64,000 nucleotides of DNA from Apus apus (Eukaryota > Chordata > Aves > Apodiformes > Apodidae): NCBI RefSeq assembly GCF_020740795.1, contig NC_067282.1, forward strand, positions 133,543,132 through 133,607,131. The letters run 5' to 3'. The notes under the pieces are model-generated. The model was not told the origin of the DNA. It worked only from the letters and a program-made list of their open reading frames with translations, and did not search any database. The stretch's first letter is position 1. Each line of letters begins with the position of its first letter. A program made the translations under genes and the position numbers. This document shows, in pieces, positions 34,541 through 61,600 of the stretch.

Positions 34541-37500
34541 AAATTCACTTTTAAAAATACTTTATTCTTTTAAAACCATTAAGGCAAAACCACATTTCAG
34601 ATTTAACTGTGTTTACATTCAAATTAAAGGATGCCTTTTTTTTTTTTTTTTTTTAAGCATGTAGATTCAGTCTCTATACAAACACTATGAATTCAACCTC
34701 TTATTTTTAAAGGAGACGGGAAAAAAAATAGAATGTAAAAAAGAAGAAAAATGTTTAGTTCAAGTTTTTTCATCCTAGATCAGTAGGCTGGTAACATTTA
34801 AGAATGCATCATCATACTTAGCTATATGTAATTTTTACATTCACAAGTGCAAGAGACTTTGTCTTTCCTATAAATCCCTGTGAGACCGGGGCTTCCTTTC
34901 TTGAAAATGTCATTTGCATTGTTCTGACAGAAAGAAACTTGGGAACTTGGCTTGAATTAGTGGTATTTTACTGGGAAACAAGCATTCCATGAGAATTAGG
35001 CTTGACTACTCCCTGCAAGAAATGTCTGCTCTTTGTAAGTTCCATATTTACTGTAATAAAGCATACACAAAAATGCCTAATAACGTAGGTGACTGGAAAC
35101 AATGACTGTTTGGTGTTGTGGTTTTTTTCCTTTAATATTGATACCTTGATTTAATTAAACAATGGGTTAGCTCTAGTGATTACGGTTTGGTAACATTAAC
35201 AAGTATGTGCTTTTTTGTGACATGTCAGATAACAGTTTAAGATGTGATAAAGGGTCCCAACATCATGATGTAATTAAACTGTTGTGTCCCATTCCTAAAG
35301 AATTCTCAGAGCAATTGTTTGTGAAAGCTGTGAAGTAGCAGGAGCAAAACGAAATGCAGCTCATCGTAGAAGCTGGTACAACAGACGTGGTCAAACAGTT
35401 AGGAGGGGTATTCTTGTTAAAATCCATAATATTAAAACATCGATTTGATTGGTTATTACTAAAGTAACGAAAATCATAAATGTTCTTCCACTTCTGTCTG
35501 CGGGGTTAGTGGCACATGAATCCTCCAGCAGAAGATTTGCCGACCTTCCTACAGGCCCTGCTGCACATCACAAACAGATGCTGAATGATTACACCGCACT
35601 CCCACACAGCAGGAGCAGAACGCAGTACCTGCATGTTGCCAAGATTTCGGCTGGTTAGTGTTTTCCCATACCACCAATTATTTTTTTCTTTCAAGTGTCA
35701 AGAATGCTACATAACTCCTTGCATTGATCATAAGGCTGGTGTCTTTTCCACACTAGGGATTACTGCACCTGCACATCCAACCTGAGAAAATATACCAAAA
35801 TACTTAAAAAAAAAAAAACCCAACCTTTAAGTACCTCATGCTTTACCATGCAGTCCTTATTTAAGGCCCAGTCTGCAATCAGATTAATGATCTCTCTTGT
35901 ACCTGCAGCTTATCCCCTGGGCAGAGGCAACTCGTCTGAAACTGAGGTCCTTGCAGTAGGAATTCTGTTTTGAAACACCCTTGCAATGGAATCTGGCAAG
36001 ATCGCCTAACACAACAGAGGAGTCCAAGAAAAAAATAAATAAATAAGAAAACAACTTCAGAAGCTGAAAAAGATCTTAAATGCCTGATAGCACATGAGAG
36101 AAAACAAAAGGGGAAACACCCTGGCCCTTAGTTAACATGAATTTGCATCATGTATTTACAGTGTAAAGTGAGCTGTTAGTACCTTTCATAGGTGTTTTTC
36201 AATGCTATCTATGGAACTGAGAAAAGAAGTAGCTGTAGGTTACCACAAAAAAGTCCAGTAGAGCTTTTACAAATACAACACAAACGTCTTGGTGGACAAT
36301 ATATCTGGATAGTGACACTGATCAAGTGAAAAACTCGAGTTGCAGCCATTTGGGGAAAGAAAATTTTATCTGTTGCAAATAAAATGCACTAAATAGAAAT
36401 AATTGCTGGGGCATTTGTAACATACTGTGCTTGTACTAGATGCTGTGTTTTGACTACAGCAAAATAAAAAGTACACCTTGAAAAGGTAACTTTGTTTCTG
36501 TGTCAGGATTTGTTAGCAGGAATGCTGTAGGCACAGATTATCACACCGGGACACAGAATCCCTACGGACAGATTCTGACTTAATCTCTACTTAAAATCAT
36601 AAAGGGAACACTATAGAAAAGCCAGTAATGGCATTTCAACATAGTGTTTTTCACTGCCACATTACGTGCTTTAAAAAGACATCTACAAATGTTGCAGATC
36701 AACCTCGGTGCAGGTAGCAGGAAAAAATCCTGAATACACATTGTTATTTCTCATAAACCACAAACTGGTGCCTTAGAAAATTGCAGCAGTGGAGCACTAA
36801 CAGAATCTAGCTCTTTATAGCTCTCTTTTCAGATTGTGAAGGAAAATGAACTGCGGTGCTGTAAATCAAAGATGAACTTCTATAAACTATCTTTCATGTT
36901 GGTGATCTTGAGTTAAAAATATTACCTCCATTTTGGGATTACAGCTCTTCCTCACCTAGACTTACTTTTACTGAAATGAAATAAAAGGAAGTCTACCTTC
37001 TATGTGAAAATGTATTTTAAAATTTGGTTACAGTTGCCAATACCAAACCCTGATAACATGCAGAATTTGTGATACTTCTTCACAAATGATACAGTAACAA
37101 AGACCAGGCAGGAATAAATAGCAGTTTGACTTCAGGCCCATCATCCTTACCCATAAAAGTAAATCTTTCCTCACTGTACAAAAGGGTTCACAAGATAAAG
37201 TATGAAATAAAAAAAATTAAATTAAATAACTTACATATTTTTCTTAAAGCATCTCTGTAATATAATTTAGTGACAGTTTATATCTTGCAATTATATTACT
37301 GTATTTTACAAATTGAAACATGAAGAAATGGTATTACGTTAAATTAAAAAAAAATCCCACAATACATAACAGTATCAACAGTCTCAGATCAAACCCACAC
37401 ATACTTTCAATCTCTAGTAAAAGAAAGAGAATGAAGCTGATTAAATCTAGATTAAACAAAACCAAAAACAAACAAACAACAATCTGCAATTGATTATCAA

Positions 37501-40500
37501 GAATGCACTTGAGACAGAAGCAAGCACCAGATACCCTATGCTACACCTCACATTTCAAGACTTACTGAAGGATTAGGGCTTTCAGGGAAGGACCATTATT
37601 TGTAAGACCTTACACGCTTAAGCAATACCAAAACAACTGCAAATGCATTTGTTAAACGTAGTTGCAGGTTTTCAACTAAGTGATAGGGATGCTTTTAAGG
37701 AGAGACAGAGCTGAAATTGTTCCTCTTCAGAGGCAGCTACAGTGTAATCTCCAACTGCTTTGTCTGAGATGGTGCTCAAGTTGCCCAGGCTGTCCATTAG
37801 AAATAAGGAGGAAATTCAAACATAATAGTATGTGACCCAGCTCTTGTGATGAATAAATCTCCCCAGGTTTTAGCAGTTTGAATAAACAAACAAATGTTTA
37901 GATGCTTATTATAAGCTCTTTGATTTGCAAACTTGTGCTAGCTCTCTCATGAGAACAGACTTAGTGCAACTGCTGGTATTTCCAAAATCTGTGTGGGCCA
38001 GAAGTAATGCAAAAATACACTCTTTGGCAACACTTCAGCTTTCTAGCAGCTGGCTAGAACCAAAGCAACAAAGGCACAGGGAAATGGCAATTAAATGAAA
38101 TAAATTAGATTTCTTTAATGCCCTAGAAAGATTCTGTTTCTGTAAGTGGAAAACATTCCTATCTATTGTCTGTCATTTTGTTTTTAAAGTGGGATTCTGA
38201 AATTTAAAAAACTACAAAGTAGCTGATTTTTTTTTTTTTAATGGCAGTTGTGTGCTGTTACACTGAAGACAGTACACTTTTAAAGAAAATATTTAAGAAG
38301 ATAAAAAGGAACATCAGATATCTCGAACACTTGACACAAAACCTTCCTTCTGTTTTTTCTTCCCCTTTGTCAAAGTACCTGGGCCATCTCTATAAATAAA
38401 TGAAAAACCTCAAACAACCCTCAAAAATGAGTAAGCTGCATGCTTGTTGAAAACTTAAGTCACACCATTGTCTACCAGGCTTCTCTCTACTCATCTGCTG
38501 TCTCTTGTCTTAAGCTGTTTGTGGGTACCTAATTGCTAACCAGAGTTCTTTGGTGCTACGATAGTAAAGTATGTTGATAAGAATCTGGTCACAACTATTT
38601 TTTTAATCCTAAAATCTGATCACTTTATTTCCCTCTGTAGAATGGATATTTTAAAAGATTAGACGATCTGTACTGAAGCTCCTCAGTAATACACCTCAAA
38701 CTAGTTCAGCTGGCAAAATTAAAAAAAACCAAACAAAATCACAAACTGAGTAATTTGAAATCTAACTGGCAAAAGCCTTCTGCAGTCACCTCCTGAAGTA
38801 GCTAATGAACTTTATTACAAGTGTAATGAAGGAGAAGTTCTCTGCCCTGTCTGCTGTTCCTTGAAGAGATGGTGGGTGTGAGCATGGTGCAGCAGTGGGG
38901 GCAGTGCCATCTATCCGGAATTGTAGGCTATGTTAACATCTTGTTTGTATTTCTGTAATTCAGAGATGCATTATTTTAATTCCTATGTATGTATTTATTT
39001 TTTTTAAAGGTTTGCAGTTTAGTTCAAAACAAAAATCAAGCTTCAGTGTCCCAGGAATTAGTAAAAAAAACAACAACACCAAAACCAAAATGTATCTGGA
39101 ACAGGAAAAAAAACCTATTTATGCACTTTCCTAATGCTGATAATAGGAACCTGCTACAAGCAGCTGCTAATACAGCTGAACTCTGTGCCTTCTACTAAAT
39201 GATGCTGGTTTCAATTATTTACAGTTTTGCTGAGAATGTGTTTATTATTCATTTTTCTATGTTTTTAAAAGTTTCAGGAAAGTGTTTTAGCCACTTTTGA
39301 GAGCAAGAGTGGGAATTTTTTTCCACACTGACTGTGTCTGTTTTTCCTGAGAAACTTCAGTGCACCCAAACTATGGAACACAAGTTTGAAATTTGCCTTT
39401 TGCATAAATCTGAGATTTGGGGTGAAAAAAATATAAATCAGCTTATACCTTTTTTTAGGAAATGAAACAGTTGGCTATTAGAGTTCAGCATGCCATCAGA
39501 GAATGGCTGATATTTTGACAATTTTTTTGAGGAAGCAATATTGAATATCAGTTGTTTTAATGCTCTATGTCTTATGCCTAAACCCCACAGCTCCTTAGTG
39601 GAACACGGCTGACTTGAAGAATAAAGCAGCATCATTGCCAAAATCCTCTTGTTAATTCTGGGAGCATATTACATGCTGCTGTAAGACACAAAAGACCCAT
39701 TTCTTGTCTGATCATTCCTGGTAAGACCAAAAAACTTCTCATAATGAAGTGTTAGAAGTAGCTGCAATGCAAGGCCTGTTCTTCCTGCTGCCCACTGGCA
39801 ACAGGGAGGGGGAGAAAGTTTTGTGCACGAGAATTTATTGTTTTTATCCTGCCCCAGCTGGTCACCAAATCTGAGGCCTATGCTTCAATATTTTACACTA
39901 AACATATCTGACACTAAAACTTCTGCTAACAGCCATTGCCTGGATAAATACCAAATTGCTTTTAAATCTGTAATTCATTCAGTGTCTAGCCATGCCTGTG
40001 GGCCTGTAAAGAAACAAATGTTGTGACTACAGTAAGTATCATGTGATGTTCTCACTTTATCGATCTTATTTAATTCTTGCAGTGAAGGTTTAAGATTCTG
40101 AAGTCTTCAAACATGCTACTATGAAACAACACTCCTCCTGTGCCAGTGAATGTTTAACTATTGTGAAAATTGACTCCTGAGATCTTTGTCCTATGAAACA
40201 AATAATAAAATGAGGAAAGAATGATGTGAAGTTACCATATTAAAAAGAAAAAAAAAAAAAAAAAGGAATAGAGTGTCTTGCATGCAACTAGCACTTTTGT
40301 GTAGTGCTCTGCTAAAAGATCCTTTAAAATGGTAAAGTCAGGCAATTTCCTTATGGCTTATTTTGCACCCAGAGTAAGTACAATTGTAAAATCTGAGTTT
40401 GCTCTCAGAAACATGATAACTTCTCTCAGCTGTGCTCTCTTTCATAATATTACACAATCGACACCTACAACCCCAGTTCTTGGTAATACTGTCACCTCCC

Positions 40501-41666
40501 CCACTGTGGCTGTATGCGAGAACAAGATTTGGTGAAATAATCTAGCTAATACTTCTACCAGTAAGGCCTAAGAAGGAGTAGAAAGACATATATCCAAGTG
40601 GATAACTGGAAAAAATGAAACAGTGTATTCATTAGAAAAATAAACAGGTCCAAACAACTCAATGCCACTTAGATGCTTGTCAAGAAAGAAGGTGCCTTTC
40701 CTATACAACCACTTCTTCAGAGTGAGCTATCACTGCACTAGAAAGCTGTGCAGTTTAAATTCTTTTTTCAGGGCTACGATCAGACTTTTCAGTCTCTCCA
40801 AAACTCTTGCTAATTCTAAACAGTATTTTAAAGTCAAAACTGTGTCTTGAGCTATTAGAAGTTCTCCAAAATACACATGGTAGGATATATTTTTCCTCGG
40901 GAACATATTTCCTTAAAACACTTTTGAAAAAAGGGTTCCATTGATTTATCACATTTGCTCCTCAACGAACACCTGAATGGAGCATCTCTGCTGTATTTTA
41001 GATTACTCTTGGGATTTTATTTCATTTTTTAAAAGAACTTTCATTTAAACATGCTAATCCTAAAGTACCGTAATGTGTAATACTGTATGAAGCTGTACTG
41101 CATTTCATGGAATTAAAGCAGCAGCAGATCTAAGGTCTTTCAAATTTTTTAGACATGTATGTACAGTATTATCCAACCATGTGTTACACCTAGACTGGCT
41201 GCAGTAAGAAAAAGTGTTAGTTGGTTCTCAGCAATTACCATTAGCCAAAAGTGCATCATTTTTATGATTGTGCATATACGTGGAGAGAATTTGCTGAATT
41301 TGTTACATTAACTCTAAAATTACTAAGAGCCAGGAGGAAATACAGTTTTGTTCATTTCTGTTACTTAACATTCTGATTTATTATACAAAGATGTATTCCT
41401 TACCAATCTTTGAATTTCCAAATGAAAGTACCATTATAAGAAACTTCATGAGCACTATGATCAGTATTTTTCTGCAGAACTCTTTCAAAAGGAAACAAAA
41501 GATCCCAAACCAAAAGAAGTGTAACACTCCAGTTATCCAGCTTTTAGATTTCTCATGCTCTGGGCTGAGTGAACAGCAGATAACCGTGCAAGTAATTTTG
41601 CTCCCATCTGTTACTAGTATTGCTCTCATCTTTAAATATTGTGGAAAAAATATATACTAAAAATCC
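34541..41666 (-). other. Probable long PPARA 3' UTR
   Basis: About 7.1 kb of AT-rich sequence after the PPARA stop with no recognised transposable element, unlike the flanking introns. This fits a conserved long 3' UTR. Minus-strand A19 (34654-34636) and A/T homopolymers are present, including A17 at 40248-40264 on the plus strand. The extent is inferred by comparison with the mammalian gene. I see no separate coding gene here. Confidence 0.45.
34561..34566 (-). terminator. Candidate distal PPARA polyadenylation signal
   Basis: TTTATT on the plus strand is AATAAA on the minus strand, about 7.1 kb after the PPARA stop. Human PPARA also has an unusually long 3' UTR of several kb, so a distal site of this kind is expected. 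Other minus-strand AATAAA motifs occur nearer the stop and could be alternative sites. Confidence 0.35.
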
Positions 41667-54356
<12,690 letters not shown>

Positions 54357-55254
54357 TTTGATTAAGTAGAGCAGTCACTTAAACTTCTTTACACTGGGGA
54401 AAGAATAATTTAAAAAATAATAATCCTGTACTTATAATACTAGAGGTTGTTTATTTTTTTTTTTTAATTGAATAATATTTGAATTGGTTAAAGCACACTG
54501 AATACATGAATTCTAATTCAATCATGAAATATTATACAACATTCAACATCATTAGCAGGACAGAGAAAAAGCCAAACATCCCCAAAATACATCAATACAA
54601 ATTAAAGTTATTCCAAGATCAATCTGTAGACTGTTATTTTCCCTCCTTTGCTGACAAAAGTTGTCTATTGAGTTTTTATAGCAGGCATTAAGCACTTCCC
54701 ACCAAAATATATAGTAAATTAACAAATATAAATATGCATTAATATTATGTTTGAGCAGTCTTTTCTCACCTTATCTAACAGGTTTAGATATGTTGATTTG
54801 GTCCTCTGTTCTCATCCCTTTTAAATTTGTTTGATAGGTCTTTTGACACTGCAGAGAACAAAATACTGTCTTACACTAAAATATTTGTAGAAGTGGGCCA
54901 AACTAACACTTTTTTACTGACTCTGGTCAAAGAACACACTCAGCAAGGGTGCTCCAGCATATACAATCCAATATATCTGTAATTCCTAGCGTTAGCTTTA
55001 TTTCCCCAAGTGACCTAAGCTTTTAAAATTGCCTTCAAAACTAGCCACCGCTGTCATCAACTCTCAGTGACAGCACAGGTTCCTAAGAAAATGTCACACA
55101 TTTTAACTCTCCTTCTATTAACTTGTCAGGGAAGGCACCAGTGAACGCACCGCAGAAAGTTGCTGCTGCTGCACAGACCTGCTGCTGCTAAAAGAGACTC
55201 ATCTTTTATGCCGTGTACCTAACCTAGCCGAGTTAGACTGAGTGTGCCTATAAA

Positions 55255-55260
55255 CACGTG
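55255..55260. promoter_or_regulatory. E-box CACGTG (first of a pair)
   Basis: Perfect palindromic E-box in a GC-richer patch about 0.9 kb upstream of the PPARA start exon. Its partner is 106 bases away. Function is inferred only. Confidence 0.35.
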
Positions 55261-55360
55261 CTGCTGCAGACTTGTCCATGCAATGAATATGCAGGAGCAG
55301 TCGGAGAAGCTCTGGCTGTTACTGTGGTTACCGCTCAGCCCTCAGTTCCTTTGCAGAGAA

Positions 55361-55366
55361 CACGTG
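55361..55366. promoter_or_regulatory. E-box CACGTG (second of a pair)
   Basis: Second perfect CACGTG. Mammalian PPARA has been reported as a CLOCK/BMAL1 target through intronic E-boxes, which makes the pair notable but unproven. Confidence 0.35.
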
Positions 55367-55623
55367 CTCCCTGCACTTCCCTGGGAAGCCTGAAACTGCC
55401 AACCCCTGCCTGCCTGGGGATGCACAAACGCTGGTTTTGCAACAAAAATGGTAAAAAACCCAAACCAAAACAACAACAAAACTTCCTTGGTGTTATTTAA
55501 AGTCTCAAATACCAATTAGCTTGATTCCTATGGTGATAAACATTTTATATGAAGAAATAAATAATTGTCTTTGCTAATCTGTGACAAATTCACCCTGTGA
55601 AAATCAGACACTTATTCTGGAGG

Positions 55624-55644
55624 AAAAAAAAAAAAAAAAAAAAA
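55624..55644. repeat. Poly(A) tract
   Basis: 21 consecutive A. No SINE body is recognisable upstream of it. Confidence 0.95.
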
Positions 55645-58600
55645 GAAGTCGTCATATTTGGCTATGTAATTGACCAAAAGGGTACAATTAAAAGCAAGAC
55701 AAATTGCTGACTACTGCTTTTCATACTACTGACTGAAGAGAGCCATCACTTGTATTCAGCTACGTTTAAAAACCACTCAGAATGTTCTGAAGCGAGATAT
55801 CTACAATCAAGCCTTTCATCCCCAGCCTGGTGGCAAAGGGCTGCCTACACTTATATTTGCATAACTTTGCAGGGTATTACATAGCTCTATCTGAGGGCAG
55901 AATGACCTACTCTAAAGAAGACTAAAAGCTATGCTTGTGACAACCTGCAGTGTGCACACAGTTTTAAAATTACTTATGTTTCAGGTGCACTTATCAGTGC
56001 ACACTGCTACTTCTTTTTGTCATTTCATGGAAAACCAATGGTGCACATACATCACTCCTATAGTGCTTGCCAGTGTGTTCATTACATGACTGTAAGGCCA
56101 AACAAACAATTAAAACACCCTCTCCACTGCATTTCATAAGGCTGTCCGTTCCACAGTTTGCATTGTTGCAGCTAACCGGTTTTATTTCAAGTATATATCT
56201 TAGACTTGGCAAATGTATATACTTTGATTTTAAGAACACCCCTTCTCTTTATTACTGGCATCCACTGGCTGTAGTGGTACATTCAGCCAAGTGAATATAC
56301 ATAAAAATTGTAACCTCTCAAGTACAAGGGGAGATTGAAACTGTAGTGTAATCATATAAACAATAAAACCCTAATTATTAGAATAAAACAATATGTCCTA
56401 TATATCCTTGGGCAATTTATTATAGCTCTGCGCACCATTGTACCTGTTTTTTCAAAGAAACTTTGTTGAGGCTAAAAAAAGTTTACTGAACCAGTGTCCA
56501 GTTAGATTTCCTGCAATTTGTTAAAATATTACTGCTACAGTAATACAGTGCTCTTGGCACTCCCAACCCAAATATGATTTCAGATCAAAGATACAGATTT
56601 TTTCTCCCCAGTCTAATAGTTTACCATGTACCTGGAAGGACAGAAATAAAGGAGCAGCAGACACATAGCCAAATCCTGAGCTCCTACTTATTTACTCAGT
56701 TCACACACACTGAAATGGAGTTTTTTGTGAATGTAAACACTAAAGGTTTCAGGATCTGTCCAGCATAACTGAGATTACAAAGTTTTCAGATGGTTCATTG
56801 TATCTTGACTATTAAAACTAAGCCAAACACAATAAACAGTTCTGAAGGCTGAAAGAATAACAAATTATAAGAGTCAAATCTCCAAATATCTGATTTTATA
56901 AACAAGATAGAATATTGGTCTCCCTTGAGTAGGAAAAAAAACAGATGCTGTTACTATTATGAACTTGCCATCTCATACTACAGGACCCTTAGTAAAGATC
57001 GATTTGCCCAATTCCTTTGAAACTGGGTAGTATTAACTAGAAAAGGAAAATATGCCCTAGATCACATAGCAAATAAGAGCATCTAGGAGACTAAGAATGG
57101 GAATTTATCCATTATTTTTAACTCCAGTTAGACAACAGATATGTTACTGCTGATTTTACTTGGACCTGTCACATTGCTACTCTACGACTACACACAGCTT
57201 GCCTCTATTTAAAAATAACAGTCACATTAAGTTTTCCATTTTGATAGATTAAATACTCACTAGGATATTGTGCCAGATTGTCAGCACTGTAATGGAATTT
57301 TTTATAAGCAATACAAGAGTTTTCATGCACATTTCAAGTTCTTCCTGAAGGGATCAGTTGAAAGGCTGCTGCAGCTTTTGAGAGCATCCAAGCAATACTG
57401 ACTGGGAGGTCTGGCTAGTTCACAACGTAACAGAACATTATATTTTAAACTAAAACAAAATAAATGCTTTCACATCAAGGACTGAAGTGTAGCTGCTCTC
57501 AGTTACAGACCCTATAAAATTTCCATAATCTGAAACTATTTAGTAAAATAACTTTATTTTAAAAGTCAACAGTTGTCCTATCTCGTTCTCTTACAAATCT
57601 GACTGGCTTAGAACCTGACAACATATTAAGAAATATCTACATTTGTTACTTATAAGTCTGACAGAAAACTGAAAATAGAAAAATGCTTGTAACATACACA
57701 ACCATAGTTCCTGAAGAAAAAAAAATATCAGAAATTATATAAATGAAGACCCTAAATAAAATACTACTTACAAATAAAATAATTAGCCTAATGCTAGGAA
57801 TGTGTGGTTGCACACCAAGGAAAAATGGCACAGATCATTGTAGATTATCTGACAAAGATTTTAGCACTAAACCACCTGCATTTATTCACAGCAACACTTG
57901 CAATCTCAAGAAGGCTCAAGATGCGCAGTAATTTTGCAGATGCAGAGCGGATTTACAAAACATTATTTTCACAAAGTAAGAAAAAGATTCGACTGCAAAC
58001 AGTTCTGGATAACATCATCTGTTACTCTCTGCTGACGCTCTCAATCTCGTAGATCTTTGCAGTTTCTCTGTTGATGCAGCATGAACCAGCTCAGCAACAC
58101 CTGGAACTAACTGCTGGTTGCTGTTAGTTATCTAACTACATTAAGTTATCTACTACATTAAGTACCTGATGTCTCTAAGTGGAATATACTCCAGTTGAGA
58201 AATGATAAATCACTTTTACGCATTTTATTTATAAAATCAAAGTTAAATTGCTGTCCCTGTGATGTGGCTCTTTTGGGTGAGGGAAGAGCGTAAAGAAACC
58301 TTGATGTAAGTTGTTTTTGCAATGATAGCCAAGAACAAAAACAACTGTTCTCTGGCAATCCAAAGGAGACTACCAAAGTTGTCTCCCTAAGGGGCCACCA
58401 ACAAAAAAAGAAGAAAGGAATGGCAGAGCACACGATCAGCACTGCTCCTCTGGTGTGCTCTTCAGGAGGTTCTCCTGGGCTAAAACATTGTTCATGGCAC
58501 AGAAACATTATATTCCCCTGCGGATACGTAGCAAGAGGACACTGTCCTGGGATAGCTGGGGAGGTTCCAGGAGGCACTAGGCTCCTCGCATCCAGCGTTA

Positions 58601-61600
58601 CTTCAGGTTCCCTACTGAATCACGTACATCTCTCCAAGTCTGATTTCTGCATCCAGCACAAGTATTTTTATACGATTAAGCGAACGCTGAAGTCTCCCTT
58701 GAAACAAAATAGGCATTATTTGACAGGAAAGCAAAGGAGAGGCTCGATAGCTGGACTCTGAGCACAGCAACAGCTCTTTCAGCAGCGTGCCTGGTATTGC
58801 CCAAATTGCACTATACTTTACAGTAAATATTTAAAATTCAGCAGACTTTTTAGCTGGACCTATGTAAGAACAACCTAACAGCTAGTGAAACATAAATGAA
58901 GGGCTTATTGTTTTAACTTAAATTACATACCCTTTTGTACTTTCAAACACTACTAGTAAATTACAGCTGTTTAATCATTATGGCTCTTGTCAATGATCAA
59001 CTAGCTACCTTAGCAAGCACAGCCATTACGTAACCCTTTCTGAAGACTATCAAAGTATGCTAATATTTTCATTACTAAAAAAGTTAGAATTAGTTTGATG
59101 TTTTTTTCATAAGTACAGAAAGCCTTTAAGTAAAATGTCTAGTATTCATGCAATAAACCATTTGCCTTCTGTCTTCCCTGTACATTGTGCATGTTTACAC
59201 CTGCTTAATATGCATTAATCCTTGTTTCTGTGAAAAGAAAGCTTGTAAAACGGGAAGAGTAATGAGTTTGAAGTCCATTTCAGTAGTATTCACAAAGAGT
59301 ATTTTGCTTTACAAAAAAAAATTTGAGCCTATTACAACAGTAGATTGCTGTGGTAGCTACAGCACGATGATTCCACTTAAGAATCTGTGTAAGTCAACAT
59401 TTCTTCTTACTCTTAAAGACTTCAGAAAAATTCGGTGTCACAAAGACATTGGCAGAGGACTTTCCCAGCTTCCCATAAAAAATTTTAGTCTCCATATCCC
59501 CTTTCCTACACCCACATACAAACACACCCAAAGTAAACTGAAAACAAGAGAGTATGACAGAAAAATAAGAACATAATTTCTTGAAAATATGGCTTTAAGG
59601 ATAAACAGATTTTACTGGTGCTCTCTCACAGCATCTTATCTCTGGAATATGTCCTATTTACAGAAGAAGTCTCCCTTTCCCACCACGACACTGCAAACAC
59701 CCAATCAGTAATTTACCTCTAAATTTGAAACAGATCTTAAAGAAACAGCAGTCAGATTATAAAAAAGCCCCAACCAAACAACGAACAATAAAACAAATGC
59801 CAAAACACAATCATGCAGCCATTGGTTATTTGCTTCATTTTTGAAAGGGCTGGTGAAAGACTAAAACTCTGGCCCTTCCACATTTAATACTTGCCATCCT
59901 AGGGATAATCCCTGTAAGGAAATAGGTCTCTCAGATGCAAAGGTCTCTGAGAAGCAATAACAAAGTCTGGATTTACTGCATAAACAAATTGATCGTGTAA
60001 AGGGCTTGCTTGCAAATACCGAGGTTAAAGTTGAAACAATCATTACCTCTAGGTCACTTGGAAAATGTTGTGGCTGAATACAGCACACTGAAAACTAGTG
60101 GCTGCAGTAGAAAACTGAGGAGAATAGGAAAAGCCTGAAACATTTAAGCTACAAGGTATTTCCCATAGCCTGATTTACCATGTAAGAAACAACTGAAAAC
60201 AAAAATAGCTGAAAAAAAAATTTGGCACCTAAAATATGAAGTCCAGTCTCCTACCTGGGAAAAGATGTATGTTTTCTCCTCTATCCTGTGACATTTGATT
60301 CAGCTTTCATACTTTGCAAACTTACATACTAGTAATAGCTTATATTTTACAAAGTATTAAGAATCTAAGACATATATTAATTTACTATGCCTGAGATGAT
60401 AAAAAATGTCCATGAGCCATCTTTTCATCAAGACTGACAGTTCTAGCCCTCCAAAAAAACCCCCCACAAAACAAAACCAAAGAACTTAATCTTTTTTCCT
60501 TCTACACAGTTGTATGCCAAAATACCACACAGCTTAGAAGCATCCTTGCCTTTAAAACAACTCACAGTTCACATACCTTAATTTTGAAAAATGATACCAA
60601 AATTGCAAAGTTAAGCTCTTAAAAGTCTCCTAACAAAAAATTATATGCAACCTTGATTATGCCACCTTGTTTCAATGCACTATGTTCGAATGTATTGCAC
60701 AATGTTCACAATGTTCTGCACAATACTGCAGAATGTTCTTCTTTCTCTGTACCACTCCCCTTAGAACTGGGCAGTGCACTAAACAGAAATGGAACTACAC
60801 AGCTTGTAAGACAACCTGGTCTACATTAGTCTGCAGAAGGAAAAAAACAGTTAAGGTACTGGTTGATCAAAAAGGAAAGACATTTGTTCCTTAAGAAAAA
60901 AGAGTGAAAAGATGATTCTTTCTCTGATCTGTAAGTATTGGCAGAACTGGAGGAACACTAAGGAGTTTCTAACTTCACATGGGAAGAGCTGATAAGGCTT
61001 TGAAACACTGCAAATATTTTGCTGATTGATAATGAAAGTCGTAAAAGCAACATGGGAGTATTTTTTTTTCCTCTTGTATTACTCAGCCAAACCCAAGCAG
61101 AACTTACTGAGCCAGGCAGCAGCACTTCTTTGTTCCCAGGATTTTCTGTCGTGTTGGATTTTAAAAGACATGATCCAAAAAGAGAGAGGAAAGCCAAGAT
61201 TTTCTTATTGAATATTAATATTTTTTATCAGCTTTTCCATACAACTAATTACCCAACACCATAAGCAAACACTTTTAAAGACGGGACTAAAACAGATGAG
61301 CTCACATGCTGTACAAGCAGTATGAAGATGCAGGGAAGAGCAGTGCTAATTAAGGACAGGTCAGGCGTGAACAGTACCACAGGAGCCACCAAATTCCATG
61401 TTGCAGGTAAGCAGAAGTATTCTTCAACAGGACCTACTCTTTCAGACCATCAGGAGCATCTATGATTTGTCTGTGTTGCAGCACCAGCTCCTATTAGCCC
61501 AGCACAAGACAAAGAAAATGTAATTTTGTGGTCGACACGGCTTATTTAGGCCAAGTGTTGAGATTTTAAAATTAAGCTTATTTTGTGGCTTATGCAGAAC

